A stretch of 64,000 nt of DNA from Linnemannia elongata (lineage: Eukaryota; Mortierellomycota; Mortierellomycetes; Mortierellales; Mortierellaceae), in the NCBI GenBank assembly GCA_036320915.1, contig JAXBDG010000009.1:2356001-2420000 (forward strand), given 5' to 3'. The notes beneath the pieces are model-generated. The model did no database searches. It saw nothing but the letters and a program-made list of their open reading frames with translations, and was not told the DNA's origin. The first letter of the stretch is position 1. Every line of letters starts with the position of its first letter. This document shows, one piece after another, positions 1 through 14,000 of this stretch. A program made the translations under genes and the position numbers.

Positions 1-76
1 TGAGAGCTACCTTTCTTTCCCTTCCTGACACTCCTTTTTTTTTCTTACCCTTTAAACAAAAAAAAACATAAAACAG

Positions 77-768
77 GATCCAAACAGGAACTGGGGATAC
101 CTATATGGTGGAGACGGGAGCTCGGCAAACCCCTGTAACGAAGGCTACCATGGCCCCGAAGCCTTCGCAGCGTTCGAATCCAAAATGATGTCCGATTTCA
201 TCCTCGATCGCAAAAACGTCGTCGCCTACATTGATTTTCATGCTTACTCCCAACTCTGGATGCATCCCTTTGGAGGCGATTGCTCTATGATCCCCAAGGA
301 CGATGAGGATCTGCTCGAGGCTGGTATGGGTGCTGCCAAGGCCCTGCATGATGTCCATGGGAAGAAGTATACTGTGGGGTCTATTTGTAATGTCATTTAT
401 CAGGCCTCCGGCGGATCTATTGACTGGTAAGGTTTTTTTTTTTTTGCTTCTGCTTTTTTGCTTTATTTATTTTTTTCCCGCGTCGGAGGTGTTTATGTTC
501 CTGTTCTGGGGTGTTCATCGTATTCACTGATGTATTTCCCTTTGCCTAACGTTTTACCCATCTTGTCCTCCAACTATGGACAAATAGGACGTACGCGGTA
601 GGAAAAGTCAAGTACTCGTATGGAGTCGAGCTGCGCGACACGGGACGGTATGGGTTCCTATTACCCGAGGACGAGATCTTGCCGTCCTCTGAAGAGACCA
701 TGGCCGGCGTTATTTACCTCGCCAACTTTATCCGTCTACGAGAAAAGCAGTGGGGTTTCAAGTACTAA
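77..768 (+). CDS. M14 metallocarboxypeptidase, 3' part
   Basis: C-terminal 176 residues of a zinc carboxypeptidase A-type enzyme, which removes C-terminal residues from peptides, usually after secretion. Exons are 77-426 and 588-768; the first base follows an acceptor (aaacag), so bases 1-76 are the end of an intron and the rest of the gene lies off the left edge. Visible hallmarks are the NRNWGY and [10 protein letters not shown] segments, the IDFHAYSQL stretch holding the third zinc-ligand histidine, and [16 protein letters not shown] containing the catalytic Glu of the family. The ending REKQWGFKY matches normal M14A C-termini, so the 3' end looks complete. Signal peptide and propeptide cannot be seen. 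The family is certain; substrate preference (A or B type) cannot be judged. Confidence 0.93.
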
Positions 769-977
769 TATCACGATTCTGACCCTTTTCTCGAGAAAAG
801 AATCATCGTCGCTTTTTTTTTTTTTTGCGTCAACCCTTATATCCGTTTTCAATAGCTTAACAAAAAAAAAAAGAACCAATGAATAAATGCAGTGTGTACA
901 AAGTCATCTTGGATGTGTGCGAAGGGTAGGGTATATTTTGTCATCAAGGAAGGAGTGTCTATCTATCTAGTTATCTA

Positions 978-992
978 GGGGGGGGGGGGGGG
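978..992. repeat. Poly-G run (15)
   Basis: Uninterrupted run of 15 G on the plus strand in the intergenic DNA downstream of the carboxypeptidase gene. Confidence 0.9.
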
Positions 993-2944
993 ATGAAGGT
1001 GGTGGGAAATCATCGTCGTCGCCAAGGAGGATGATCTCCTTAATCATCTGCGATCGATGCTACTTGTTACTGCTGAAGTTACTGTAGCTGTTTCGGTATA
1101 GAACTCGTTGCAGATCCCTCATCGCAGGTCCTAATCGCAGACCCTGTTGGACCAGTGTAACTGGATTGAGTAAGACGATCGCCTTACCCTCCCCTACTTG
1201 TGCCACCACTACCGTCAAGAATCGGACACGTACTCGCACTAAATGCTGTCATTGACACTGGCAGTAGGGGACAGCTGTTGGGGGGTGGAGTGTCTCGGAG
1301 AGGGGAGAGACCTTTGAGGAAATCCGAACCCTTCAAATACCCGCGACTCCTCAAACATGGCTCATGTGCCAAAATTACGAGTGTATGTCTTTTAAGACAG
1401 CAAGGCCCTCTTTTAAGTATCAGTTGAGAGGATATGGTAAGAAGCGATGGGGTACGGGAGGGAGAGGTAAAAGCAAGCGGGGGGGTATGGCGGACGAAAA
1501 AGGAAGGGCTATTTGAGGCGAGAGAGGCGAGGTGGGAACAAAGGAGAAATGGTGAATAACAATTGAAAAGGGCGCGAAGAACACTGAGTGACAGATGGCA
1601 GAAAGTTAGAGATTGAAAACGGTAGAGCTGAATGTCTGATGCAGGTACAGAAACCGTTTGCAAGAGTACTACAGAATCACGTAGGACACCAAGCGAGCAC
1701 AAAAAGAACGTTTGTATATGTCGGCCATTACATACCTGTTGCGTCCATGTCAGGATAGACGTAGAAAAAGTAGACGACAAACAAATGACTGCCATATCAT
1801 ATAGAAGTTGTTTCTCGAGCACTTCGTAGCTAAGCCAGTGTCAACAAAAACGAGTCAGCGATGGTTTGTCTAGGGATGGCGGAGCAAAGAGTCGAGACAA
1901 AGTACCGATTATTTGTATTGAATGAATCTGGGTAACTTTTTACTTCTGATGAATAGGTATGAAGGAGCCGACCTGGTCCGTGCCTCTACAATTACCACAA
2001 AACGGCTCAACCTTCAATCACCCCGCTTGAGCATCTCACATAGAGGATTGGACGGAAATGGCATTCCTTTAAACTCTCTTTTGGCACTGTCGTTCTTTCT
2101 TACTCTCCTTCGTTTGCTTGTGGTCAACAGTTCTTTGTTTTCAAGCATCAGGACAAGGCTGAGGGGAAAAAAAACATATCGGCGTTTGGACGTTCAATCT
2201 GCTCTCTGTCAACGATAAGGCGCCAATATAAAACAAAAACAATGATATCTCGACCGCTATTCATTAACGGGGTTCCTCTCGCTTTCACGCCTGGTCACCA
2301 TCTTCCCACTCCGTCTACCGTTACAAAAGTTGTCGACTCTCACTCTTCCTTGTCCTCTTCTAATAAACACATGAAAATTTCAACCAAAACACACATCTTT
2401 GTGTTCAATTAGGAGGGAAAATAGATGAAAGAACTGTAACTTCTGGACTCGATGACCAGACCGAAGAGGTACATGTCCATATATTCCCGCACTGATAGCA
2501 GAGAAAAGAAGAAACCAACTATAAAAAAAAATAAACAAAGTGAGCTTTTTCAACTATTCTTTTTTGGATGTTTGTCTATGTACTTTTCCTACCGTGTTTT
2601 TTGTTGTGCGTTGAAGCGATGGGCAAGGGAGGGAGGTAAGGAGGCCCTTTTTTTGACTGGCTTGACTTGACCAGCCGATCAAAAAAATCGCGCTCGGAGT
2701 AGCCTGTAAAATACACCCACAAGGAATCAAGGGTAACAGCTCTATTCATCCTTCTCCTTCGTTGGCATTGGAGGTTATCATCTCGCATTACAGCTATGGG
2801 AGGATAGCAAGGGGTACCATGATGGTTGTATCCGATGCAGGAATCTAGAAAAAAAAGATGCTTCAATGAGCAAGAAGAGCGAAAGAAAAGAAAGTGAGAG
2901 GGGAGGTGGGCATCAGACACGGCAACCAATCTGGGAATGAAGTG

Positions 2945-2947
<3 letters not shown>

Positions 2948-2978
<31 letters not shown>
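2948..2978. repeat. Poly-T run (31)
   Basis: Uninterrupted run of about 31 T. Similar long A/T homopolymers recur at 16276-16302, 26449-26470 and 28836-28872. Lengths are prone to sequencing error. Confidence 0.9.
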
Positions 2979-2979
<1 letters not shown>

Positions 2980-5900
2980 GCCAACTCTGACCGGCTGCTT
3001 GACTCTCTTCCTCTCTCCTTCCTGGCATCATGCAAGAAATAATTGCTCACCATTGGGCCAAGCATGCACGCCTCCATCATACTCACTCCGACTCTGTTTA
3101 TCTGTCAGTCTATCCATCAGTTATTCAAACTCTCTACTCTCTTGCATGCGTTCATTTTAGGAGGACAAAAAGAAAACAAGAAACAAAACGCTCTCTGTTA
3201 CCCACAACCCCCCCGCCCCCCAACAACTTGGACTGTTGGCGGTTCTATTCTCAATTGTGTATATCCGAACAGAATCCACATAAAAGACCATGGCTCATCC
3301 CCCCCCCCTCCCTTTGATCCGGCTCTCAGAACCCAGAAGAGCCATAGACAAAAACAAAGGCAAAGACGGAGGTAGAAAAACGGTCGGGCTAGACTGGTGA
3401 GCAATATAGAAAGATAGGGGGCGGAAGGTACCATGGTTGGTGAGAGCTTGGGTCTTGTCGTTGCCGCGTGCGCATGGGGGATGAGCGGGTAGACGAGCGA
3501 ACGGTGAAGCAATTGAGTATTGGCGTAAAAAGTAATTCATGTCGTGTCGTGTGCGTTTGGTGTTTGGCTGTGTATCAACATCAACACCAGGCCTTCGTCC
3601 GGCATATCCATGCTCCTACCTCCCTCCTCGCCTCTCCTCGTCTCTCCAACTTTCTTACTCATTCATCCTACCTCTCATCCTCCCTTTCCTACACCAACCG
3701 TTAACAAACAAACAACGAACAGAAAAAATAATGCAACCTCGCCGATAGGTTCGGGAGTGTCAAAATAATTTTGCTCGACTCACCAGAAAGTAGGCCAACC
3801 CAGTGGGGAAATAGTGTTTCTTACCCCACTCATCTCTTCTCCCCTTCTCCCTACTCCCCTGCTCCTATTCCACTCGCTAGTATAAATCGCTACATCTCTT
3901 TACTGGCTTACCTGACTGGTGCAGGTTCCCCTTGCCACGAGTCAATCCAAAACAAAAAAAAAATCACCGGAATAGATCGCCCTAACGAATTGTCAAGATC
4001 GTCAATTTGCTAGGCTGTTGTATCCACAGCAGAAAACCAAGGGGGTGGGCAAGTAGTGCTTTTAGCTAGAAAAGTATCAAGGGGAGGCTAGAGCTGGTAG
4101 ATGTCTGTCAGATGATATATTTTTTTCTTTGTCCTTCTACTCCACTTCCTCTCTCCCCTGAATCGCACCTATTCCTCCTCCCTTGCCCCCTTTTCCTATT
4201 GCAACGGTTGACCGTTAGACCGTCGGGTGACACTGATAGTTTCTCCGTTCCTTTGCATAGGATAGAACACACTCATTTCTCCAATTGGTATAATGTCTCC
4301 TGTGCCATGCACTGTACTGTCCTCCCTTTCACTTTACAATGATCTAGTCTTCTGCCCCTCCTTGCCTTGATATGAGACTCTTACGTAGCTCGGTACCTAC
4401 CTTGTTGCAATGCCACATCCTCCCCTCGCTCCCCCCTTCCTCCTTCACATTGCGTTGTACCGAGGCTAAAAAAATGGGACATGAAAAGGTGTGAGTAATG
4501 AATGGACAGAGAAGGGACTGCCTCAACGCGAAAATAAACAACAGTTGCGAGCGAACAGTTTCAACGGTTGAATTCCTAAAATGCGAAAAATGAAGGACAA
4601 AGATTGGCGTAATTGTTTTTTTTTTTCGTCGACAATTCTTATCCAACAAAGTTGTTTATATGAACGAGTTAGTATGTTTCGTTTCTACGGGGAAGGGAGG
4701 GAGGACGAGGGAACAAGGTTGAAGACACGAAGACACAAGGACATACTAACTGAAAGAAAAAAAGAAAAAAAAGAAAAAAAAAAAGTCCTATGACTACTTT
4801 GTATGCGCTGTTTTATCTGTATGGCTGGAAGTATGAGGTAGCTGCTCGACTGCCCTGGTAGCGTGGAGAAAAGAGAGGGAAAGGGAACAACATTAACCAT
4901 ATATCTGTGGAGGGAGAAAGACAAAGTTTGATGCAAGGCGTCGGACGAAGTAGAGGAAAGAGAAAGGAATACCCGTCGTGCGTGTCTGTTTATCGCGAGA
5001 AAGACGAGAGGAGAGATATTCCTGTCTTTCTTCTGTTTTGCCCGCGAAAATAAACAAACAAAATACAGAACACGAAGAAAAAAAAAATACAATTTTAGGA
5101 TGCATTGCATGAAGCGTGGCTGGCTGCCTCGTTGGGAGGGTTGGCAGAGATACAAAAGAGAAAGGAGAAAGGCATGTGCAAACTAATATTCATTCAAAGG
5201 GGGCACGAAAGGATGGCTCACCATGGCAAAGGCAAGCGTTTGATGTACACTGATATTGACGACGGTCCATGGCACATATAGGGGTGTTTGCTCTCATGAA
5301 CTGGACTGCAGTCAACAACAACAAAGGACAAGAAAGACAAAGAAAAAAGCGTTGAGCGAACAAACAAACAACGATAGGGCCGACTAAACTAAACTTTACA
5401 ACCACAAGCAACCAACAAACCAACAACAACAACGATCAACACCGACGACATTGGCACTGTCAACAACAACAACGACCACAACAACAACAAGGTGAAGCAC
5501 AAACGTCGACGAGCAATGGCCTCTTGTTAAAAGGGATGACCTTTTCTTCTTGAACGGCAGATTGATCCCGTATGGTATGGCTGTTACTTCTGACACACTT
5601 TTCCTTGTAGATTCCAATCGAGGTTTAAAGGAAAGGGAGCCATCGTCTATCCATCCAGCAACCGTCAGTCAGCCATCAGCGAGTGAGACTGATTGAATTT
5701 ATGTGGTGATGGTTCTAGCCCTTCTGGTCCCTCTTGGTCCGTGGTCCAGGTTGTGTTGACTGAGCCCCACGGCCCACTCGAAGTGAAAGAGAAAGTGTAC
5801 CTTCCACAGAGAAGAATGAGAAGAGTACCTGTGGCAAATAAATACTTCTCTGTTCGCTCTCTTTCTTCTGTTTCTTTTTTCCTTTTTCTTCTTTTCACCT

Positions 5901-6369
5901 TTGACGGTCTTTTCCCTCCCTCCTCGCACCCTCATCCTCATCCTCACTTCTTTCTCTCTTATTCTTACTCTCTTTATCCTATATCCTTTCTTCACCTAAC
6001 ATCACCACTCTCCACTTATCAATGTCCTCCCCCGCTCAATAACGTCCACTTTCTCCCCTTCCAACATCCCTGTACATACCTTTCTGATACCCCCTCATCC
6101 TGCCACCCTTTCTCACACTCACAGTGTCCAATACCCCCCTTCATTCGTGTCGCTCGCTTCCCTCACCTCACCCTACTTTTCTGTTCTAGTCACTCCTTGA
6201 ATTAAAGTTACCCCTCCCTCTCTTTTCCTCGGCTTTTAATCGGTCAATCATCCATCAATCCACAACGCAACCCAATTCTCATTTTTCTCAGGCCAAAATC
6301 CATACCGGCCCAGGAACAGAACACGTCCCCTTCATCCCCTTTTCACCACCTTCTAACATACCGACAACA

Positions 6370-9300
6370 ATGGTGCGTTTGGCAAAGGCCATATTTGGAG
6401 TCGTATTGACTTTCTCGGTAGTCTTGACTCCCGCTCTGTCTCAGGTCTCCACGTCCTCAAAACTAGCACCATCAGGAACAGCAGGAAACGCCACCGCAAC
6501 ACCAACAGCGACCACCAACTTTATCCTCCCCATCCCCACCCCTGCACCTACAACAGCACCACCAGTAACACCCTCGCCCGGCCAACAAATTCGATGCCCC
6601 GCCATCATGATTCCCGACCCAGACCCTGGTGTTGTCATTCACGGTCGCGCTTGTGTCAATGGCTGCTGTGTCCGTTGCCCAGCCATCAACAGCTTCTATG
6701 AGCCCAACAAGGTCGACAATGTCCTCAAGGCTGCTTACTTTATTCGCCAAGCTTCGTTAGGCTTTGCTGTCTTTATGGCGATCTCTTACTTGGTCCTTCC
6801 GGGCAAGAGATCTCAACCCCATATCTCGGTCTTGTTTTTGACGGTCTCGCTGTCGTTGTGGTATGCGGCCTTTGATATCATGCCGGGCTACTCGAACGCC
6901 TGTGCGAGTGATGTTGATCCGTCGACGGGTAGCAACAGCAAACTGTGCGGTGTCCAGGGTGTGTTGATCATTTACCTGACTCAGACCAGTGCCCTCTGGT
7001 GCTCTCTGCTTATCTATAAGCTTCACTTGGTAAGTTGTCATTGCCACTCCCTGTTTGCCTTTTATTCCATTTGGACTATTATATTTCATTTCTTTGTCGC
7101 CTTTTTTTTTGTTCCCTCGGGATATTATTTTTTGATTGTGAGTGTGTGTGTGTGAGTTTTCGGGGCATTCTACTTTATGCTGAGGATGGGAGTCTGGATT
7201 GTTGACATGGTAATGGTGGCAAGCGAAGCAACAATAACAAACAGCTCTTGTTGATTTTTGCAAGACATGGCCCTGCCCTGCCTTGTCCGTATCTCTTACC
7301 CTGTGGACGAGGCACAAGAGGAGAGAGAAAGCCAAAGAAGGCTCTCAGTTGTATGGGGTTGGGACGTGTCTACCTCTCAGTCATAAATCAAAAATTATTG
7401 TCCGTCTGCACCCTCTCCCCGTCATCCCTCTTCACCTTCCACTTTTTCCTTTTCGTTCATTCATACTTCATGCATGAACACGGCATGATATGAATCGATA
7501 TTGGATAAAGGGTAGGGATAGACAAAACGGATAACAATCTTGTATCATTCTTTTTTCCCTTTATGTGATCGCGATACCCTTCTTTTTACATCCATCGTCA
7601 TCATCAATCCTTGCATCTTCTCATCCACCTTTCGCGATTGGAGGTGATCCCTGAGTGGCCGAAAATGAAAAGAGCGTTTGACAGAAACGAACGTATTTTC
7701 TGTGAGATGGGATTGGGTTTTGGAAAGTAGAGCTAGTTTTGTGGGTGCACGAGGGTTCATATTTCTTCTTTGCGCTTTGTTTGGTGCTGGATTGCCAATG
7801 TTTTTTCCGCGTATTCTAAATGTGTCAGCGTGTTTATATTTTTTTCCCTCATCGTCTACACATTCACACTCACAATCTTTTCACACGAAAACGGAGTGTG
7901 GCGGATGAGGGACGTGAGAATTGAGTTGGTGTTGTAATTTGGTGTTGTGCACGAACAAGAGCAAATGATTGCGCCGCTCTTCCCTTTTTCTTCTCTACCT
8001 TCTTTATCTTCAGACCATTCGAAGTTTCGTTTTCTTTTGGTTTTTTTGTGAGCACCATCCTTCCCTTGTCTTCAACTCAGACGAAAAACTAAAACAAGAA
8101 CGAAGAAGCGCTAGTGTGAGAGATAGAAAGAAAAAAAACAAAGCCTAAGCGAACAATGCGTTTTGTGGTTGTGTGCTGACTGATGTTCAATGGACTTATC
8201 TTGGCCCCTTTTTCATATCAATTGGCACACATGCTGGTGTCCTTTGTGGCATTAAGCATGATGATGGTGGTGGCGGGCAGTGGAATATGAATCCTCCCTC
8301 CTTTGCACTAAGTACCTTATTTTTCAAACCCCGATATGCATTTTCTAACCCATCATTCTTATTATCGTCGATTCTTCTCTCATAATTAGTTGGCTGTCTG
8401 GAGAAGCAACTGGATCGGTAAGTTTGAATCCTCTCTTTCTGCTCTTGTTTCTTTCCTCCACAATGACACACACGACCCTTTTCCCTTTTTCCATTTTCCT
8501 TTTGCCTGGCCTTTTTTGCCCTGCCTCTCCCGCTCATCAAATTAGATGACTAAAATCCAATTCCATACTCCAACCCTCGCCACACATGCACATGCATGCA
8601 CACCCCTCCAATCTCCCTCCGCTAACCCACACATCACTCTATCACCCCTTTGATTCTTCCCTTTTTTTTCAAACACTCTAGACGCGCACTATGCATACTT
8701 CACAGCATTCTGCTGGATATTCCCTCTGGCATTCGCCATCCCCGTGGCGGTCAAGAACTTGGCTGAGTACCCTGGAATCGGCTTCTCCTGTCTCGTCGGC
8801 ACTGAGAATTTGAACACTTATTTGTTCTACCCCGTTGCTGTTTACATGTACCCGGCTATGATCTGTCACGTCGTTACCGTTGGCAAAATGATCCGCGTAC
8901 GTCCTTTTAGCCCTTTTATCTATCTCACTTTTGCGTCGCACAATACGAATGTAAACGCGTAGGGCATCATCACTTACCCCTCTTCTTCTTCGTCCTCCTG
9001 TTCTCATGGCACATAACATAGCTGGCGGTGATGTCTTCAAAGATCGACACAGGCCTGTCCCAACTCTCAACCGACGCCCGCATGAAAATCACAACCACCA
9101 TGCAAGCCAAACGACTCCTCCGTGGCCAATGGCGTCCAGCCCTCATGGTCGGAACCGTCATGACCAGTCTTACAGTTTTCTGGCTCTTCTATTTCGTCGA
9201 CACACATTCCTTTGCAAAGACAAATGAGACTACGCCATGGTTGAGGACTTGGATGGTCTGTATTTTTACTCAAGCCAAGATGGGTAAATCTGGAGATGAG

Positions 9301-10623
9301 ATGCAGACGTTTTGTGCGGATGCTGCAAGGCCCAACTTGCCCAGTATTCATTGGTTTGCGGCGGCGGAGGTGTTGTTGGCACTGCTTGGTGTTGTCGTGG
9401 CGGCGGTGTTTATTACCAAGGCGGAGTTCTGGGAGGAGTGGGGGTACTTGCTCAGTAACGTCCTTCGACGTGGTAAGCGCGGGAACGGATCTCGTTCGTC
9501 TTCTAATGGTTCTCGGTCACCCGATAACAACGGCCACGGATCCAACTCACCCACAATGGTCAACCGCCACCCATCAACCCACTCTGGTTCTATCAGCGAA
9601 ATTGCAAGAAAGGGTGGTCCTCTGGCGAGGTCAATGGGCAGCAACCATGGTCTTCACACCGATATGCATGGCGGTGGCCCTACCCCAGGCGTTTTCCGCT
9701 CCAACAGCCAATCGTTGTCGACCAAGAACCTCACCAGCAACAACTCGCAGTGGTATGATATGGACGACCTTCTCGATAAGGAATATGAACTCCAGGAGCA
9801 ACAGCATCCCGCATCCCTCCACCACGCGTCGTCCTCACACCTCCAACGAAACGTTAGCTTCTCCTCCCGTACCGGTGGTACCGGTCACTCCGCCCCTCTT
9901 GCCGGTATCTTGACCGACCCACCAAAGTACTCCTCCGGAAACCTCACGAGTCCCACACGCGCATACTTCAACCCCTCCACCTCCGATCGCGATACCTTCT
10001 CACCCTACACCGAGAAACCCGTCGTACCCGCCCCTGTCCCCCGAACCCCGCGCCTCACCAACACCAGTAGCCCTCTTACCTCGCAGCAACAAAATATCTA
10101 TCTCTCCAGTCCCAAATTGTCATCAACCTCCCCTCCTCAATCCCCCGCAACCTCCTACCGCTCTGGTGGAAACGGAGCCAACAACAACAGCCACGCACTA
10201 GACTCGGTCCCTATCATTGGTATCGCAACCCGCGGATCCCCCGCAATGTCCGCAACCTCTTACACCCACACCCCGAGATCCCCACGCGGCGTCCAGCCCC
10301 AAAATCCTTCCCACCAGACTCAACAACAGTCATACCAAAACCAACCCCCGACAGCCCAGTCCTTGTTGTATAACGCAAACGACAGCAGCGAACAGATCAT
10401 GGTCGCATCTCGTGAGAGCATCGGTCGTGCCCCTCCCTCCATGGGAGGAATCCCAGCAAGCCCAACAAGCCCAACGAGTCTGGTGGGCAGGTCCAGGAGC
10501 CCCCCACCTTCGGTCCCTCACAAGAACCCGCATCGCCATCATCAACCCGGTTATATGTCTCCGCCCATCCAACTCCCTGCCGGGCATCACAACAACAATA
10601 ACAATAACTTCTATCGCGAATAA
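6370..10623 (+). CDS. Frizzled/Smoothened-like seven-transmembrane receptor
   Basis: Four exons (6370-7029, 8390-8417, 8682-8896, 9022-10623) join in phase to about 834 residues. Residues 1-24 look like a signal peptide. A Thr/Pro/Ala-rich linker follows, then a short Cys-rich segment (CPAIM, CVNGCCVRCPAI) rather than a full Wnt-binding cysteine-rich domain. Hydrophobic segments run from about residue 125 to 415. The segment after TM4 (YPGIGFSCLVG) resembles the Frizzled/Smoothened second extracellular loop, and RSNWIDAHYAYFTAFCW resembles the TM3-TM4 stretch. The last 370 residues are disordered, rich in Ser, Pro, Asn and Gln with many SP/TP sites, suggesting a phosphorylated cytoplasmic tail. 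The first intron is unusually long (1360 bp). Likely a plasma-membrane sensor of unknown ligand, similar to fungal and amoebal Frizzled-like proteins lacking the CRD. Family assignment is by pattern, not alignment. Confidence 0.8.
7030..8389 (+). other. Long first intron of the receptor gene
   Basis: A 1360-bp intron with canonical GTAAGT donor and TAG acceptor. The protein reads through from IYKLHL to LAVWRSNWI, so no coding exon appears to be missing. I see no gene inside it, only a GT-rich microsatellite near the 5' side and C/T-rich stretches. Confidence 0.6.
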
Positions 10624-11054
10624 GTAATATCCAGTAACCTCTTCATAAAATCAACCACAATCCATAACAACAACAAAAAAAAAAAAATACCATAGCTCCA
10701 AGCTCCTTTTCAATGCCCTGTCCAGTTAGATAGTAATTAAAAAAAAACCCCTACAGACACTCAAAGCACCCCACCGTCCATTCTCTCCGCTGATACCGTA
10801 GCTATACCATCCTTTGCATTAGTGCATTGTCATGTTCTGAAGCTATGCAATATTATACTGCCCTTTCTGTTTGTTCATTCGTGCTTTATGATGTTTGTTT
10901 ATTTGTGCTACTATTTTCTGCCATCTTTCTCCTGCATGGCGGCTGTCTTGCTTGCAAATCCTCACACCGTCCTTCCAACCTTGAGGGGCTGGCAAAAAAA
11001 ACCGACTAAGGACGTCATTCTTGTATCCCATAACTAAATCGTCGATATCCTCCT

Positions 11055-14000
11055 TTAGCGGTCGTAGGTAATCTCAAGAGAGCGGCCTCCATAGCTGTAT
11101 CCATTGAACTTGGCTATCAACATCAAGTAAGAACAAAAGAGCGCGTTAGCATCTGCGAATTTAATGCATGCTGTCACGTCCTGCATTAGGAAGAAGACGA
11201 GGCCAGGATGTCTTACCAACGGCCTTATCGGCAGCCTCGAAGGATTCAAACCGGACAACGCCAGATCCCTTGGCACGGCCATCCTGCATCAACACTTCTG
11301 CCGACCGAATCGATCCACAGATCCTGAACAAGTCCCTTAAGTCTTGATTCGTCGTCGTAAATGGCAACTGTATAGGATATTTAAAATGAAAGGTTAAGGT
11401 AACAATAATGGTTAGCAAGCGCAGAGCAAAAGAGCAAGGCGGCGTAGACGACATCTCCATGCAGACAAAAAGAGAAAGCCATACGTTGCGGATATAGATG
11501 CGGTCACCAGAACCGGCAGCTGGGCCAGAGGGAACAGAGTCCATCGACATATCATCATGACGACCTCCGCGGGAGGAGGATGAATGGCCGTGGCTGCTGC
11601 TCTCATAGTAATCGCGCGACCGACCAGAGTTGCTCTCGCGTCTATAATCGTCATAACGGCTGCTGCCGGTCGTGGAGCCATAACCGCGATCACGCGATTC
11701 TCGGGATTCTGAGTATCCGCTGCTAGGTCTGTAATCGTCTCCACGGTGCGCGTCTCCACGGTGCGAAGATCGAGAACCTGCCTGAGGTCCAAACTTGTCC
11801 TGATAAAGAGTAGGAAGAATAAAAGGAGTTGTAGGGTAGGGCCAACAAGTAGGATGGGGGAAAAGTGTAAGTATAATCAAATCGAACGTCCTCAAACGTT
11901 GCCTGACATCCTTGCGGTGACCCCATATCGTTGATCTCTCAAAGTTCTCTGCACCCCTCCCCATTGGGCTTTTCTTGTCAGTAGCTGCTCAGTTAGTGCC
12001 GCGAGGACTCGTTGTCATCGTCGTCGGAAAAGGATTTCTAGCTCAAACAACGAACAACGGCGCTCAAGATCCATGCATGTCCAATAGTATCTCTTCTCAT
12101 CTCGTCACGGTTCTTTGGTCGCCAAACACCCACACTCCATTCGGTCTCAAAGCATCTCTCTCCCTAGTCCATCTCCCCATCATCAAAAACAGCAAAATCG
12201 TAGTTGTGCCCACCTCGCGAACTTCGATACGTCGTCCGTGCCATTCATATCTGTCAAACATCGCTGTTAGTGTCCGAATGGTGGTGTTCCCACACGGTGC
12301 GAATGTGTCGATTGCAAAAGAGAGTTCCAGAAGATCCGACGGCAGTGGGAAGGTTCCAGCCCGGGAAAAGGGGTCGAGGTCGAACGCAAATAGACAAAAA
12401 GAAGGAGCGTTGCAACTGTTTAGTGATCTCGCGCGCTCATAGTGTCCGAATCCTCCTCGTCTGGGTTAGCGCCACAGCATTCTCGCAGTCTCTGCCCAGT
12501 TTCTCTCTCACTCTCCTGAACCCCCAAGTTCCTATTCTCAATAGCCTCTTCCTCTGGCCCTATCATATAGCTCTCCTCTTCCTGGACAGTCCTCACGTCT
12601 AACTCTTCCTGTGATCAAAAAAGTTATGAACCGGCCTTCAGCCGCTGCTTGGTGTCGCTCTGCTGCAAGTTACCGTGAACTCTGACTTCTGGACTGAGCG
12701 TGCTGATATTGTTGTCGTGTTGCTCACTAAGGCGTGTTCTACTGCAGGTTTGCTGAGCTGGATACTGCCCGAGGCTGCGGGCAGGTGTCGGCATGCTGGT
12801 GCTGGTTCCTCCTTTCTATGGCCGGTCTCGGCAAAAGTAAACAGGGCCTCACTGTCGAGATGCTTCCAAAATTCTCCCACGGGAACTCCTGTTTCCTCTC
12901 ACTGGTCCTGTACCATCGCCTCTCTGTCGAAAACGAAAAATGTAGCCAGATCTCTATCAACAAACCATGCCCCCATAATCCCTCAAACAAGCAAATACCG
13001 GGTTACGTACAAATGGCTCGCTGAACATCACTGGTTCTCTCGAACAAGACGATACCAGATCCCTTGGACCGCATGTCGCTGTTCATAAAAACATCCGCCC
13101 TGTCAACCGGTCCTGCTCTCCTAAACATATCTTTCAGATCCTTCCAGTGAACCGAGAAAGGCAACTATTGCATGAAAGTAAAATAGGAAATAAGATAAGC
13201 TCGTTAGTTTGATAACAATCAACGCAGAATAAAATTACAAACGTCATCACAATCAGCAACAGAACGTCAAAGAAGTAACTTACGTTGCCGACAAAGACCT
13301 GACGGATGGCAACATCAGCAGATCTGGAGGACTGAGTACGGCCACCAGAAGCTCCGATTCTCTCTCCAGACTCCCGATCCTCTCTGACAAAGACAGGGCG
13401 GCCTCTGAGAACTACGTCGTTCATCTTGCGAATGGCCGTCTTGGCATCCTCTGCCGTCTGGAACTCGACCACTCCGCAGCCCTTTGACCTTCCGTCAGGG
13501 CCCAAGAGCACATCTGCGTGCGCCACCGGTCCAACTATTGTTGTTATTATTTCACAAGGGATGTGATACATGGAAATGAGTTAGCATTCAGTAGGATATC
13601 AACACGGCGCGAGGACAGTAAAAATAACAAACAAGACAAACAAATAAAGCATTGATTACTCTGCTTACCTTCACGCATAAAGTCTTTGAGATCTGTCCAG
13701 GCAACATCGTACGCAAGGTTACCAACATAGACGCGACGATCCCTTAAAAAGTTGGGCGCAGTTCTACCTGACGAAACAGCGCCCACAGGGCTCCTGGATC
13801 TCGATCGTCCACCACGTGGTGCCCTTTCATAATCCGATCCACGGCGCTCTGCGCGCTCCCCACGATCCGTCTCATACTTGTCATCCCGAGGGCCACTGGT
13901 AGTTTCGTATGCGCGATGCTCACTGCGGTAGGAATCCTCGTGGTGTTGACGACCAGCAGGCGATCGACTACGACTGCGACCTCCCACTGCTCCTCCCGCC

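Larger units (their letters stand above)
769..6369. other. Gene-poor 5.6-kb intergenic region
   Basis: I find no convincing gene. Open frames here are short or low complexity; the longest (212 codons, minus strand, 1184-1822) has no recognisable domain. The stretch has many homopolymer runs and pyrimidine-rich tracts. The last 500 bases (about 5870-6369) are strongly C/T-rich and are probably the promoter and leader of the receptor gene that starts at 6370. Confidence 0.6.

Noticed and set aside
1184..1822. 212-codon minus-strand frame in intergenic DNA
   Set aside because: Translation is Ser/Leu-rich with no domain, no leader or splice context, and composition matches noncoding pyrimidine-rich DNA.
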